In this document: piece after piece, positions 43,873-56,225 of the stretch
Numbering within the stretch: position 1 is the stretch's first letter
Layout of the letters: each line of letters begins with the position of its first letter
NCBI RefSeq assembly: GCF_029227915.1
Contig: NC_079883.1
Location: 2,542,001-2,606,000 of the forward strand
Origin: Hydractinia symbiolongicarpus
Taxonomy: Eukaryota; Cnidaria; Hydrozoa; Anthoathecata; Hydractiniidae
Reading direction: 5' to 3'
Length of the DNA: 64,000 nt
Position numbers and translations under genes: made by a program
The notes under the pieces: model-generated
What the model was told of the DNA's origin: nothing
Seen by the model: only the letters and a program-made list of their open reading frames with translations
Databases searched by the model: none

Positions 43873-44522
43873 CAACAGCCTAAAAGAGAAAAAATACGAA
43901 TGTAAAAACAACAAGAGAGACAGTATCTACTGCATCGTATATTATCAAACCAGGTTACAACAGAATAAATTGTAAAAAAAATCTCAGAAAGGTTTAACAT
44001 AAGCCATCCTACAAAATCTTTTTAAGGGCCTGTTAATCATAGTTCTGCTCGCAAATAAAAATAAAATAAGAATGATAAATGCGATCTGCACCAGCGACAT
44101 TCGAAACCTCACCTCACCCACGTGTCCATCAACTTAAAATATAGTCACTACTGTAACCCCACCAAGGCTGATTATGATCTTAACATCACAGGGTTATCAC
44201 AAATTTTAAATTGCGTAACATTTTTAGGAAAATTCAGGAGATATTTGTGTAAAATTCAGGAGAAAAAATTCAAAGACGTAAAAAAACCATTACATATTTC
44301 TAAATTTTAAGGAAATGCAGTAACTTATAAACAAGCCTTTTTGGATGTTAATATCAGGGAAGCTGTTGATTTTGGAATTAAATAATTATGTCAATATAGT
44401 TCATCAGTCCTGTTGCAAGTTAAACATATGCTCAAATTTTTTCGTCACATCAAACGGAATAACAAAAAGTTACCATTTGATAAAAAGCAATGAATACCAG
44501 CATAAATAATTTAGAAATTTTT

Positions 44523-47500
44523 TTAGGAGATATCAATATTTGAAAGAGATTTTAGGTGTGGCCACTCTGCATCACGTTTTGTGTTTACACTCCCCCTTAA
44601 AGAAAAATAACAAAACACTAGACTTCTTACATCTACGTCCAGTTCCACGATATCAACAGATGCATCTAATAAACTTCTCAATGATGGTACTGTTCTACCA
44701 AAATCGCTATGAACGAATTCTTTGATGTAACTGAAGATGCATTAAGGTACAATCTCATTCAAGATAAAAGAATTCTGATCAAAATTTAACCTGAAATAAA
44801 TAAACTACAGGGTCTCATTTGTAGATTTAACATGATTTAGTTGTATTAAACAACCCATTTGGTGACAAACACAGTTTTGCGAAAGCCGCGTCCCGTAACG
44901 GAAACACGAAATTTTTGAAATGCGCACCAACACCAAATGCGATATATTTTTGTCCACTTTGTTGCGCCGGGTAAAATTTAAAGGACGGGCGACCCCGTGG
45001 ATTTTTCCACGGGCTAACGACTAGTCCTGATAATAATAGCGGTATTTTGTCTGTCCGCAAGAAGAGCGTCGTGCAACAGGCACACGAAATAGCGTGTAAT
45101 TTAAAGACGGGCGACCCCGTGGATTCTTCCACGGGTTAACGACAAGTATACTAAGATTACTTTTAACCCTCTAGTATTTTACGTCGACAAATTATGGAAA
45201 TGCTTTTAAGAAAAAGCACTGGTTCGGTGGGAAAGCTTTTTAGTGTATTCAAGTAATAAAATTTATATTTTTTGGTAAACAAAGTACCGCTATATTTTTA
45301 AACATCTGACGTTTTTACTGCTTTGAACGGAATAATCTTTCTCTGCCTCACACAACAAAATTTTCCGGTCTTTTTGCAGAAAGGATACAAATAAATGTCG
45401 TGTATGCTCATAGCAAGCCTTACCATGTTTTAGCTACAAAGACAGACTTCGCTAGCCCAACACGGGAGCCTAAAACATTATTTGCACAGGGCCGAGATCG
45501 CACACATTATCTTTCTTATCTGAGATTGTATTTTCATATTTCTAATGCAAGCCTAAGTCTATCTAGCTTATTTACAGATTCAACGGCCTTGGCATAAAAA
45601 ATAACTATGGTCATGAGCTGCTTTATTACGGCGTTTTTCGCATTAGGTGCAATAAACTTGACCATTGGTAAATGCTTTTATGACCCATAAAATAAAAACC
45701 GCAAGTAGAAAAGGATACGTTCCAGCTTGTGTTTTCAAACTCAAATCATAATGCACATCGTCTATTCGCTTCATCGCGAGTTCGTGTATGATACGGGGTC
45801 GCACCATAATAGGGCGTCTAAAAAAACAGGGGTCTGGTGATGACTCATATGTTACGACTTCATAGTTACATATTTAGATATAAAATAAGCCTGTAAGAAA
45901 CTTCGATCAAATATGTTGAAAAGCAAAATTTTAAAAAAAAACATAGGGCGAAGATTACGCGTACTGGAAAAATATTAAATTTTAAATTTTATTTTATTTA
46001 TTGGCAGGACTTTTGATGAAAAATATTTTTAGGATAAAAAACAGGGGACAGGCATTAAAAAACTAAGCTAAAAAGCATCCAGACTGAGCTCAAAAAGTAC
46101 GATTCCCAATAAAAAACAGGACGTAATTTTCCCATTATAAAATATAAAAGACTACCTGTGGAGAACGCGTATTGGAGTCTTTTGCTCAACCACCACATCC
46201 TGAAAAAGAAAACACAAGGCTAGATAGTACTAGACTGTGTTCTGTTTGTGTGCGACTACGGCGCGCTGTTATGGAAATAGTACACAGAACGACATATTAA
46301 TCAGTCTACTCTTAGGACACGGATTGGCATCTTTTGGTTAACTAAATAATGGCGTCACATAATGTTTTTCGACAAAAAATTTACCTTCATTGAGTTCAGT
46401 TTGTCGATGCAGTCATCGGAAATAGTTTTTTCACACCAAATTTTTGCCCTGAAATACAAGAACCCAGATAATCATAGAAATTAAGAGTTCAAGTTGTTCC
46501 AAGCCTTCTGTTCTGGTTGTAATGTGAAAATAATCAGGTTAGTACCTTAAAAGAATTTATTTTCGCAGAAGTTAATTTTCGCTAGCTTTTGTCAATTCGA
46601 GAAAATTAATTTCTTAAAAAAATTATTGGGAAATTCGCCATTTTGGAAAATTCGCAAAACTTAATTCTCGCTAAAATTAAGATTTTCTTTCTTTACACTT
46701 GTTTTTCTTCTTTCTTAGCACTTATTGAAACTATTTAGATACTATATTATATAACAACAACTAAAAACGGTTTAACTTAAAAATTAGTTCTCGCAGAAAT
46801 TAATTCCCTCAAGGTAATTTTATCTTATGCAACAGGATGGAATGTGCAGTGTCTACTCGAGGCTCTTATAGTTGGTGGCTGAAGATTTTGGAAAAAGTTT
46901 AGATTAGCAAAAACGAAACAGTTTATATATTATATCATCTCATTGTTGGTTGTGGCAAGTACAAAAAAGAATGATGTTTCATTTTAATTTTTTTAAGCTC
47001 TGGGAGGGAGAATTGCTAGGGTTCTGGTATTTAATGTAAATACAATTTTTTTTACCTGTAACATTTCTTTTTCTCTTCTTCACCTTGCTTTAAACTTGAA
47101 AGGTCGTCTCTAGAAACAAATGGTAGAGCGAAGTTTTATCTTTTTCTTGTTCAGGTGGCTGGCCTGTTAATATGTTTCTTCACCTTTGTAAAAATAGTAA
47201 AAAAGCAGGCTTTTCATAAGAAATCCGTATTTTTACAAGCTTTTGGTGGTTTATAGAATATATCTATCGATGTGATTATATTTTCAAAAGTTTTTGCACA
47301 ATACTACTCTTAATCATAATGCTGATATAAACTAAATTCATAGATTGAACAGTCATTTATCACAGCTAATTGTGGACAAAACACCCTAAAAAATAATTAT
47401 ATTTTTAGCTGATACTAGTCCGTTACTCCTTTTTCAACTTGTCCATGTTGGTTTCATGCATTGCCTAATTTTGTCCTCGGTTGTAGCTCTCCTTCAACAT

Positions 47501-50500
47501 AGGTCTAAAATCATTTGAGCCAAAACACCAATACCCACTAAAGGTGAAACATCAGAAAAGCAGTGCATTTTATCACTGTGAACTGCCCAGTTACTGAACG
47601 GTTATCATAAAAATATGGGGTTTTGATAAAATTTTGTTTATTTTACCAATAGCACAGACAGCGAGACCACCACTAGTTTCAGAAATAAATTTATTTAATA
47701 ACTAGGTGTTTTTGTATCAACATTTTATTGCAGGTTATAGAATGTGCAAATATACCTGCAGACGACTTGCAAATCGCGAACTGCTATTAGTTCTGTCGAG
47801 CTGTTTATATCATTTTGCAGTTTAATAATTTCATCCTGTGATATTGTTGTTCTCTTTGAGTCGATCAACTCAGCAGCAAATGGTCGACCTAATATATATA
47901 TATATAAATATATATACAACAGTGGTATTGTATCATGAAAACATCGGAATAGCAGGCAGGTGGCATTGTGGTTATGGAGTTTGCTTCGTAATCACAAGGT
48001 CCATGGTTCGGTCCACAGCGTGGGCATGTTTGGCAATTGTCCTTACTACAGCTACGGGTTACCCCATTCCATGTTAGGAAATTGAGTAATATTCGGAAAA
48101 AACAACTCAAGGTTGCTTCAACTGATGGAATGGTGTAAACAGTGCTTTAGTCTTTCTTACAAGGTGCAAATTATACCCTGATTATATGGCAAATGTAGGT
48201 CTTCACTGTAGGTCTACACTTACAGTTAAGAGATTAAAATTTTACCTTTTCCTAACATCTTCACATCTACATCTTCTCTGCCAGATGAAAGAAACTTTGT
48301 TTCTGAAATAACACACATGTAAACATTATATAAAACAACAAAGACAACAACAACAACAACAACAATTATATGTATAATTGTCTATGAATCTACGTCTGTA
48401 TTTTTTGCTCAATAAGTTTTTTTTGCTCAGTATAAAAAATTGTTCCCTTTATTTTTGCAAGATAGATTATTGAAGAATTATCACAGTTGCAATTATTTAT
48501 GTGTCTAATAGTAAATAGATAAGGAACAACAAAACGATAAAAGAAAACTGTAGCAAAAATGTTTTACAATTTTTTAATACACTTATCTTGGAAGAAAAAT
48601 AACTATATGCATTGTTGAAAGAACGCGTTATTTGATCGCAAAAATCATAACTCAAAATGCAAATAATGGCAAATAACAACAAGCATAAGAAGGAAAAATA
48701 TAAAGAAAAAAAAAATGAAACTGCATGACACATTTCTAATAAGAGTTTAGTTGTTTTCACCAGACAATAAATTTGCCATACCGGTTGCTTTTAACGCTTC
48801 CTGTAATGGTCCACATATCAGTTCCTGAAAATGTATAGGCTATACGTTCATTCATTCAACAATTTTAAAGCGATTCACACCAATACTTAAACACATACCT
48901 GTACAGAAGTTTCAGTCTTTCTTGCACCATCAACGATCCAGGGTGTTTGGCTTAGATGTCTAGAATATTTGTTGTATCTTCCTAGTGACATTGATAAAAA
49001 AAAGAGGGAAATTGTACATTTTCAGTATAATAATAAAGGAAGAACTTAGGGTTCGAAATGCTTTTAGCTTGCCGCTGTGACAAAAAAAGTATTGCAGATA
49101 TAGAGCTTTTCCCTGCTACCGGAATGTTGTATAGGAATGATCTCATTAGTTCAAAAAGTTTTTTTTTTGGTTTCCAGAATACAGGATTTACTTTCCTGTG
49201 TTACCACATTACCTTCTTAAACCATTAAATAAAGCACTTCCTTAATATCAAATACATGATGACATGCATATTAGCATATCTAACAAAACTTCTATGTTAA
49301 ACCTATCAAAATCCCCTCCACCCTAAAAAATCAAAAAAAAATCATAGACAACTTTTCAAGCTCTTTTATAAAAAATCAACAAATAAGCTAAACTTTAAGC
49401 CCAGGCTAAAAGTAATTCAAACTAGATATAAAAAGCCGCAGGTATTTAAAAAAAACAGCTACCACCTCAATTGCTACATAAATAAGCTGTTTGAAAATAA
49501 ATGTAATAATGTATTTAGTGCAATTGCAAAATAAAACATATGTTAAAAAAACAGATAGCTAATTTGAAGCTGGTGTAAACAAGAAATATAACAATCAACC
49601 TCGGATCATCCGAGCTAAAACAGTTTTTCTACTTTACCTGTTTAAGGCAAGAAATATATCCTGTACTGACCTGCAATAAAAATAGAACCTTGGAGAGTCT
49701 TGACAGAAATAGAACAAGGAACAGTTGAACTCTGAGGTGGACACGATGTATAGCTAAACAACAAAATTAGTTACTTATAACCTGTTTATTAAAGCAAACA
49801 AATTATTTTTATACACAGCAACATTTATGCCTTTTTGATAATTTTATAAGTATACTGCATATTAACTTATTACAAATTAAATGATTTATTTAACTAAACT
49901 TTAAGAGTCCTCCAAATTTTACTTTCAATAAAAATATAATCTTTCTTATACACACAACATGAGAAAACAAGCTACTCACAAGAAAATAAATCATATATCG
50001 CACCAATCTCTATATCGCCTAAAATCTTACTCACTGAGGAATTTGAAGATCATTCAATTTCTCCACTGCTTGTGCAATGTCTTGTATACTTCGATCAGGT
50101 TGCTGCTTACCCTTGTGATGATACTAAAAAACAGAATATGAAATCTTTTTAGACGAACACTTGATACATCAACAAAAATAAGTTCACACTTTTTTTATCC
50201 TAGTCAATTATAATTTATTTTCACATTAAATGCATTTTTTAATCACTTTTAGTTTTATGACTGGAAAATTTTTTAAATATATTTGTTAGGAATTCGAAAG
50301 AATTAATCCACACAATTTTTTATGAATTGCAGATTTAAATAAATCCACTTAAAATTGGGCTGGCAAATATTAATTCACACAGAAAAATCCACATAAGGTA
50401 GATTGAACATTTTAAATGAGTTTTATTTTATTATTCAGTTATTAAAGTAATTTTTAATAATAGCAGTTTTTAGTCTGCTTTTAAAGTCTTCAAGGTCTGA

Positions 50501-53071
50501 TTATGTAAGTCAGTGGGTTTTGTTTGATATGTTCTTTTCCTACTATTTCTTTACCACTTGTACTGTTTTAAGTTATGGTAAAAGGCTTAATGCAAATCAC
50601 ATTGCAAATCTAATCTGCATTAAATTGCAAGGTCCCATATGGATTTTGTACAGGCATAGAATAGATGAAAGAATGGAGGGGGATAATTAGGTAAGAAAGT
50701 GTAGAGACTTGATAGTTCCTGGGGCAAAGCCCAGAGGCAGACCGAGAAAGACTTGGCAGGAGGTTATAAGGACAGACTTGATACAGAGGAAGTTGAGTTT
50801 AGATCTAACACTAATTAATATACCCCGTCCAACCCATGCTAGCATGGAAAACGGACGTTAACCCGAGAATGATGATGATGATGATGGTGATGGTGATGGT
50901 GATGGTGATGGTGATGATGATGATGATGATGATGATGATATTCTTCCAGACAATACATACGCATCACCTTTCTTTTTTTTGACTTTTGTTGGGACAGCAA
51001 CGGTTTACTAAAACAAATTTGTGAAAACTTGTTCATGACATTTAGTGTTATTTAACGTTTACTAAAACAAATTTGTGAAAACTTGTTCATAACATTTAGT
51101 GTTATTTAACGTTTACTAAAACAAATTTGTAAAAACTTCATAACATTTAGTGTTATTTAACGTTTACTAAAACAAATTTGTGAAAACTTGTTCATAACAT
51201 CTAGTGTTGCTTAGCCATAATGGGTAAAGTAAATTCACAAAAACATAGTTACAGTTTTGATATCTCTTCTGCATCTTTTGTGTAGCCATAGATTAAATCA
51301 ATTAATAAATCACTCTAAAGAAGAACACTATAACGTTTTAGTTTATCTCCCATAACAAAAGATAATAACCAAAAAAGAAAAACTTGCATTGAATCTCGAC
51401 ATATGGTAGCCTTTTAATAACATAAAGCTTAAGTATCCATAAATATATTTTACCTTACTCTCATGTTTTTTGTTAATAATTTTCTCCAATTTGGAAATGA
51501 CACTAAACCTTAGAGCGTCTTTTACAGACAAAGGACCAGCCCTTGATAACTGTGGGATTGTTCTAGGGGGGAAAACAGGATATGTATGAATAATTTCCAT
51601 AAAACTATTTAAAAAAAATTAAACAGTCAAACTTACACCACCTTGTATTTAAATTGCTGCAAGGACAGTAAGTGAAAACTTAAGTCCTGATACTTACATT
51701 TTGTTTTGCTTTAGAGCTAACATTAATGATTTCTAAAAAAAACCTGGAAAGTTATTAAAGCAGACTTCTCACCTAAACTGATATCACTTTGAAGATTTTA
51801 AAACAAAACACTTTCTACACATGAACCAACAATGGACCGTAAAAATTCTTGGATGTGAAGCATGCCCTTAGAGACTAGCAAACTTTAATATATACTGCAG
51901 TAGTGTAAGAAATGTAAAATTAGTAGAAATATTTTTTTATTTCTTAAAAAATGACACAGTCAAGCCTGCCCCGCTCACCTCTAAGACAGCCACAACTCTC
52001 TATTGCTGCCACAATTTATTGTCCCATAAATTGTTTAGTACAGTGGAAGGTGACTATTCCTTCAATGTAGCTGACGGCCAATTTTTAAACGCCAAAAAAG
52101 GATTGCCTTTATAAGATGGCCAATTTTTAATGCAAAATATTTATATAAATGCTTGCTGTTCTACTAAAGTTGGATTTCCAATGTTGATACACACTTAGCG
52201 TATACAAAAAGACCAGTTAATATACTTGCTGATGGCATTTAGTTACTATACAAGAATTATTTTGATGTAGCTGAATAGAATTACACTGTGAGACAGCGAT
52301 GTGTGAGTTTGACTGTAGTGGTTGCAAAGATTGTTCACAAGACAGCCACATGTCCAAGATGATGGCAACTATCTTCTTCTTCCCTGAGTAACTGTCTTAA
52401 ACAGGTTTGACTGTATTACCATTCATTTATTTCCTTAAGCCTTGACTTTTTTATGCTACTTAAAGTTATGTTTAAGTGGGAAGTTCACTTCAAAAAAAGC
52501 ATCCAATCTCATCAAACAGGCTACGTACCTCTCTTAATACTAAACACTGTGGCAATGATATTGCCAAACAAAAAGTTGAGGAGTCATAGTTTGATTCGTT
52601 TATCTTTTCAGTCATCTAAGTTATAACAAAAAATATTTTGGAACAAACACATAATATATTAGTATTACACAATTTCAAATAAACAAAAAACAATGTTTAA
52701 ACTAATGTAACTTTAACTTACCCTGTCAATCGTTTCCTGGACATAACTATCTTCTAATATTCCTAAACAGGAACCACAACAAAAAGGTGTCTTTTGACTA
52801 TCTTTCTCAACGTTTTTCTAAAAAAATTACATTCCTTTCAGTTGTTTTTTTTGGTACGCATGAAAATTCTCTGAAAAAAAATATTCTGCATTTTGTAGCT
52901 TTTAAGATAAATGTGAACTGACCTTAAATGGCACCATAAAAGAGATGTCTAAAATTATATTATTCTCACCTCAAATTTGTGGGATATAATTGTAGAATGT
53001 CTTAATATACATCTTTCACATACACCAATCGAAGAGAGGTACTGCCTTTGTGCTTCATTTTCTTCATTCAT
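44523..53071 (-). CDS. PUS10: tRNA pseudouridine synthase Pus10
   Basis: Nineteen exons on the minus strand: 53071-52970, 52817-52722, 52615-52529, 51732-51698, 51562-51454, 51314-51253, 51007-50968, 50123-50035, 49753-49671, 48981-48899, 48824-48782, 48302-48246, 47888-47756, 47109-47056, 46448-46385, 46199-46156, 45817-45719, 44730-44631 and 44564-44523. Phases match throughout, giving 473 residues (human ~529). N-terminal zinc pairs are CERC (18/21) and CGSC (48/51). Then come RYNKYSRHLSQTPW (~236-249), the catalytic motif GREDVDVK (284-291, catalytic Asp 287), GRPFAAELI, VVEQKTPIRVLHRRP and KTQAGTYIKEFVHSDFGRT. Pus10 makes pseudouridine 54/55 in the tRNA T-loop and affects miRNA processing. 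The family usually has DVR; here it is DVK. Exons 6 and 7 (51314-51253, 51007-50968) are the least conserved and rest mainly on phase. Confidence 0.92.
44874..45024 (+). mobile_element. Helitron-like element (type A, 5'-truncated) in PUS10 intron
   Basis: Begins within the core (GCGAAAGCCGCGTCCCGTAA), continues as type A and ends with the CCCGTGGATTTTTCCACGGG hairpin and CTAACGACTAG. The next element follows directly. Confidence 0.7.
45025..45146 (+). mobile_element. Helitron-like element (short), tandem partner
   Basis: Starts TCCTGATAATAATAGCGG right after the preceding CTAG. It ends with hairpin CCCGTGGATTCTTCCACGGG and TTAACGACAAG, in which the terminal CTAG is mutated to CAAG. Confidence 0.65.
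46543..46817. mobile_element. Foldback MITE in PUS10 intron
   Basis: The ends ACCTTAAAAGAATTTATTTT and AATTAATTCCCTCAAGGT are imperfect inverted repeats, with TTCGC/GCGAA motifs inside. It lies in the intron between exons 14 and 15. Confidence 0.5.
47956..48120 (+). mobile_element. tRNA-derived SINE-like element in PUS10 intron
   Basis: Contains an A-box-like stretch (TTGTGGTTATGGAGTTTGC), an anticodon-like CTTCGTAATCACAAGG and a B box GGTTCGGTCC with tRNA spacing. Unrelated sequence follows, so it is a SINE head rather than a tRNA gene. The 3' limit is uncertain. Confidence 0.5.
50640..50940 (+). mobile_element. 3' end of RTE-like LINE with TGA-repeat tail (PUS10 intron)
   Basis: Decayed coding sequence resembling the C-terminus of RTE-type proteins (GRPRKTWQEVIRTDL), then the shared 3' UTR CCAACCCATGCTAGCATGG and AAACGGACGTTAACCCGAGA, ending in ATGATGATG/GTGATGGTG repeats (50869-50940). 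Two other copies of this 3' end occur at 53467 (minus) and 60198. Confidence 0.7.
51007..51213 (-). repeat. 54-bp tandem repeat multiplying a 3' splice acceptor
   Basis: Four units (51007-51060, 51061-51114, 51115-51165, 51166-51213), each reading on the minus strand ...AATAACACTAAAT... ACAAATTTGTTTTAG. The proximal unit supplies the acceptor of PUS10 exon 7; the others repeat the same branch-point-like and acceptor sequence upstream. Confidence 0.85.
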
Positions 53072-53213
53072 TTTTATCTACTAAGCATAATGTAAAAGGT
53101 AATGTAAAAGAAATACAAAAACATTTATATACATATGTATAACTTCTCTAATATTGTCAAATAAAAAAACAGAAATAGCAATTAAAATGTTTGATTCGTC
53201 ATTATCATCCTCA

Positions 53214-53466
<253 letters not shown>

Positions 53467-54000
53467 CCTTCTTGGCTTACTGTTTGTTTTCCATGCTACC
53501 ATGGGTTGGAGAGAGTATAGGCTGTTTTAAATCTAAACCCCAATTTTTTAGCATTAAGTCTGTCTTTATGACCTGCTACTAAGTCCTTTTCTGTCTACCT
53601 CCAGGCTTTGTCCCAGGAAATATTAAGTCTACACTTTCCTAACCAATTACCCTCCTCCATTTTTCCCAACCAACTCAATCATTTTTAATGCTATATATAA
53701 ATACCCAGCCTGTTTCTTAGCTCATCTGAACTCATTCTGTCTCTCGGGCTGGGGTACCACATTCACCTAACCATCCTCATATATCATTCCTTTCTAAATG
53801 GTCAAGATCTTCATGTTTCACTACCCATGTCTGATCACCCAACAACATAACACTTCTTACACAGGCCTCATACAACCTACCTTTTACCTTAATTGTCAAG
53901 ACTCTTCTTGTCAACAAAGAAAGTAACTCTGAACGTTTTCCAAGCAGAAGAATTGTATGGCTATAAAAGTGGGTTACAATTTTATGTTAGAAGAAAATTA
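53467..54000 (-). mobile_element. Truncated RTE-like LINE fragment
   Basis: On the minus strand the decayed frame reads LYEACVRSVMLLGDQTWVVK and HLERNDI, then a linker, followed by the 3' UTR CCAACCCATGGTAGCATGG and the TGA tail. This is the C-terminal part of an RTE-type reverse transcriptase. Stops and frameshifts make it dead. The 5' limit is approximate. Confidence 0.75.
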
Positions 54001-54043
54001 TTATTGCTGGTCTATTGATAAAAAAGGACCTACGCAATGAATT

Positions 54044-54387
54044 GTGGCGCCGTAATTTAGTGGTTATCACTCTTGTACTTTGTGCGGGAGACTGGGGCTC
54101 GATTCCCCTTGGCAGCGATTCAATATGGGTAATTATATATACCATAGACCAGGGTTAACCCAAGCCATGTGAGGGAAATTGGAAAAATGGCGCACTATGT
54201 GGGCCGTTGGATATTGCAGGGAGTTTTCTGGCAGGGGGGTCACCCTAATTGAGCTTGCAAGCACAAAGAGAGCATTAAATACTCAAAGACTCCTCATCAA
54301 AGCCATGGGCCTTCCCGGAAATAATACACAAGGTATATCCCTCGACATTTGTGAGGCTAGCCATGTAAAATATGCACATCTATCTAA
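54044..54387 (+). mobile_element. tRNA-derived SINE, copy 1
   Basis: The head GTGGCGCCGTAATTTAGTGG has an A box, GCGGGAGACTGGGG follows, and a B box (GGCTCGATTCCCC) has tRNA spacing. The body contains TACCATAGACCAGGGTTAAC and the tail TATATCCCTCGACATTTGTG, GCTAGCCATGTAAAATATG, then ATCTATCTA. The same parts occur on the minus strand at 59907-60098. This copy has ~150 extra bp in the body. Confidence 0.75.
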
Positions 54388-55489
54388 TTGCATGCCCAAA
54401 TTCAATAATTTGTTTGCGGATGCAATGCTAAAATATAAACAATATATATGAAGAAATTTAAAAAAAGTAAACGAACAAAATTTTTTTTGCTTTTTTGTGT
54501 TGGGAAGAATTGGAGTACAAGTTTCTAGAAATGTTAAGTTGGGAATTTCAACCCACACAAACATGTCATAAATGGAGTAATTAAATACTTGCAGAACAAT
54601 ATTTATTATATATGTATATTAAATTACAGGAAGTTGAACAGTGGCTAATAAAGATATCAATTCAACGCAAATGATGGATCATAAAAGTTATTCATTGAAA
54701 AAAAATATGTCATGACTATGAAGGATTTTTTACTACTGATTTTAATTTCTACAAACAATGACTTTACCACTGCTTAAAATGATGTTTTTAAACCTAATGA
54801 TCTTAAAATCGATCACCTGGGGTTTAATAATCATTTTTGTTCTATCGTTAAAAAATTTAACAACAAAATCACATTCATAGCCAACCCCTATATCCTAGAC
54901 AACCTACCAACTCATGCGTAGATAAAGAATTATGTGGACTAAAATATCATCAACACATACATTAGTTGGTAAATGTGGATTACAGCTGATACCTAATCAT
55001 GTGAATGTCGATGAGACAAGTCTGCATAATTGCACATAAAAGCAGATAAAATATTTTTGCATCAGAACCAAATTTATTATAAACCACATGGTCAATCAGG
55101 GAAAACAGCAAATTAGGTTATTATATCCTAATTAAGCCATGTTAACAGCCTTATTAGAATGCAAAAACATATTTTCAACTTTTGCACAAAAAGTACATAC
55201 AGTACCGCCTGCGTGTAACTTTACATGTACGCGATAGTTATCACCTTCGCATGAGCTTTCGGTAGCCTTAGAACTTTCGTTGTTATTGTTAACCTATTGT
55301 TAAATACATGAGCTATTTTTGCATGTTGAAAACAATAGAGTTCATGACTTGTTCGCGAAATTTAATTAGCTCATGTGAACTGTGTGTGTCCCATTGTTGT
55401 ATTTAATTGCTACAGTCGTCAAGAGATCCACGAACGAAAATAAAATTTAACAAAGGTTTATTGTTTTTACTCACTTTACTTAAAACTTT

Positions 55490-55800
55490 AAAAATAAAAG
55501 CTTTTTTAGATCGCGTTTTAAAAATTTAAAAATGAAAAACGGCAATAGAAAAGATTTTTAGAACACATTTTAAAAGTTTAAGATTGAAAAACGGCGATAG
55601 AAAAGCTTTTTTAGATCGCATTTTAAAAGTTTAAAAACGAAAAAACGGTGATAGAAAAGCTTTTTAGATCGCATTTTAAAAGTTTAAAAACGAAAAACGC
55701 TGATAGAAAAGATTTTTAAGATCCCATTTTAAAAGTTTGAAAACGAAAAACGGCGATATAAAAGCTTTTTTTAGATCGCATTTTAAAAAATTTAAAAATG
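55490..55800. repeat. ~64-bp tandem repeat inside the Tc1/mariner element
   Basis: About five units containing GATAGAAAAGCTTTTTTAGATC, broken here as GATAGAAAAG + CTTTTTTAGA, then CGCATTTTAAAAGTTTAAAAACG. Units differ at scattered bases. Confidence 0.75.
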
Positions 55801-55841
55801 GGCCTCCGGGAAATGGGAACAAACGAAATAAAAACATTGTT

Positions 55842-56225
55842 TTAATGTCCAGATGCTCGACCTTCTCTTTCAATAACTATTGGAATAACCTTATATAAAT
55901 GATCAATGTATTTATTACATTTTGCTACAGTAACATTTCTCAAAAAAAATTTAATGCCATTGACCAATTCTTCTTTCGTCGACGGTTTAACACGCCAACG
56001 TAGATACTGTTTTAATTCAGACCACAGCATCTCTATTGGGTTAAGGTCTGGACTTTCAGCGGGTGTTGGCCAGTGATTTATGTTGTTGTTTTGCATAAAT
56101 TCTCTTGCAAGAATGGATGTGTGCTTCGGGTCATTATCTTGTTGAAATCGATGCCCGTCAGGGTATAACTTGTCCAGCGACGGTTTTAATGTATTTTAAG
56201 GGAACTCCTCCACGAAAAATTCCTA
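55842..56225 (-). pseudogene. Tc1/mariner transposase C-terminal remnant
   Basis: On the minus strand the frame reads LDKLYPDGHRFQQDNDPKHT (second catalytic Asp context) then PAESPDLNPIEMLWSELKQ (third catalytic acidic residue) and continues to the natural C-terminus (stop at 55842). A stop lies upstream and the DNA-binding N-terminal half with the first catalytic Asp is missing, so no active enzyme is made. Confidence 0.85.

Noticed and set aside
47956-48030. tRNA gene
   Set aside because: A- and B-box-like sequences exist, but the acceptor stem does not close and unrelated body sequence continues; a SINE head fits better.
48497-48760. Hydrophobic 87-codon minus-strand frame
   Set aside because: It lies within a PUS10 intron, is low complexity and has no splice-compatible role.
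50839-51036. His-rich reading frame overlapping PUS10 exon 7
   Set aside because: Its poly-His part is the LINE tail repeat. Only 51007-50968 fits as an exon by phase and splice sites.
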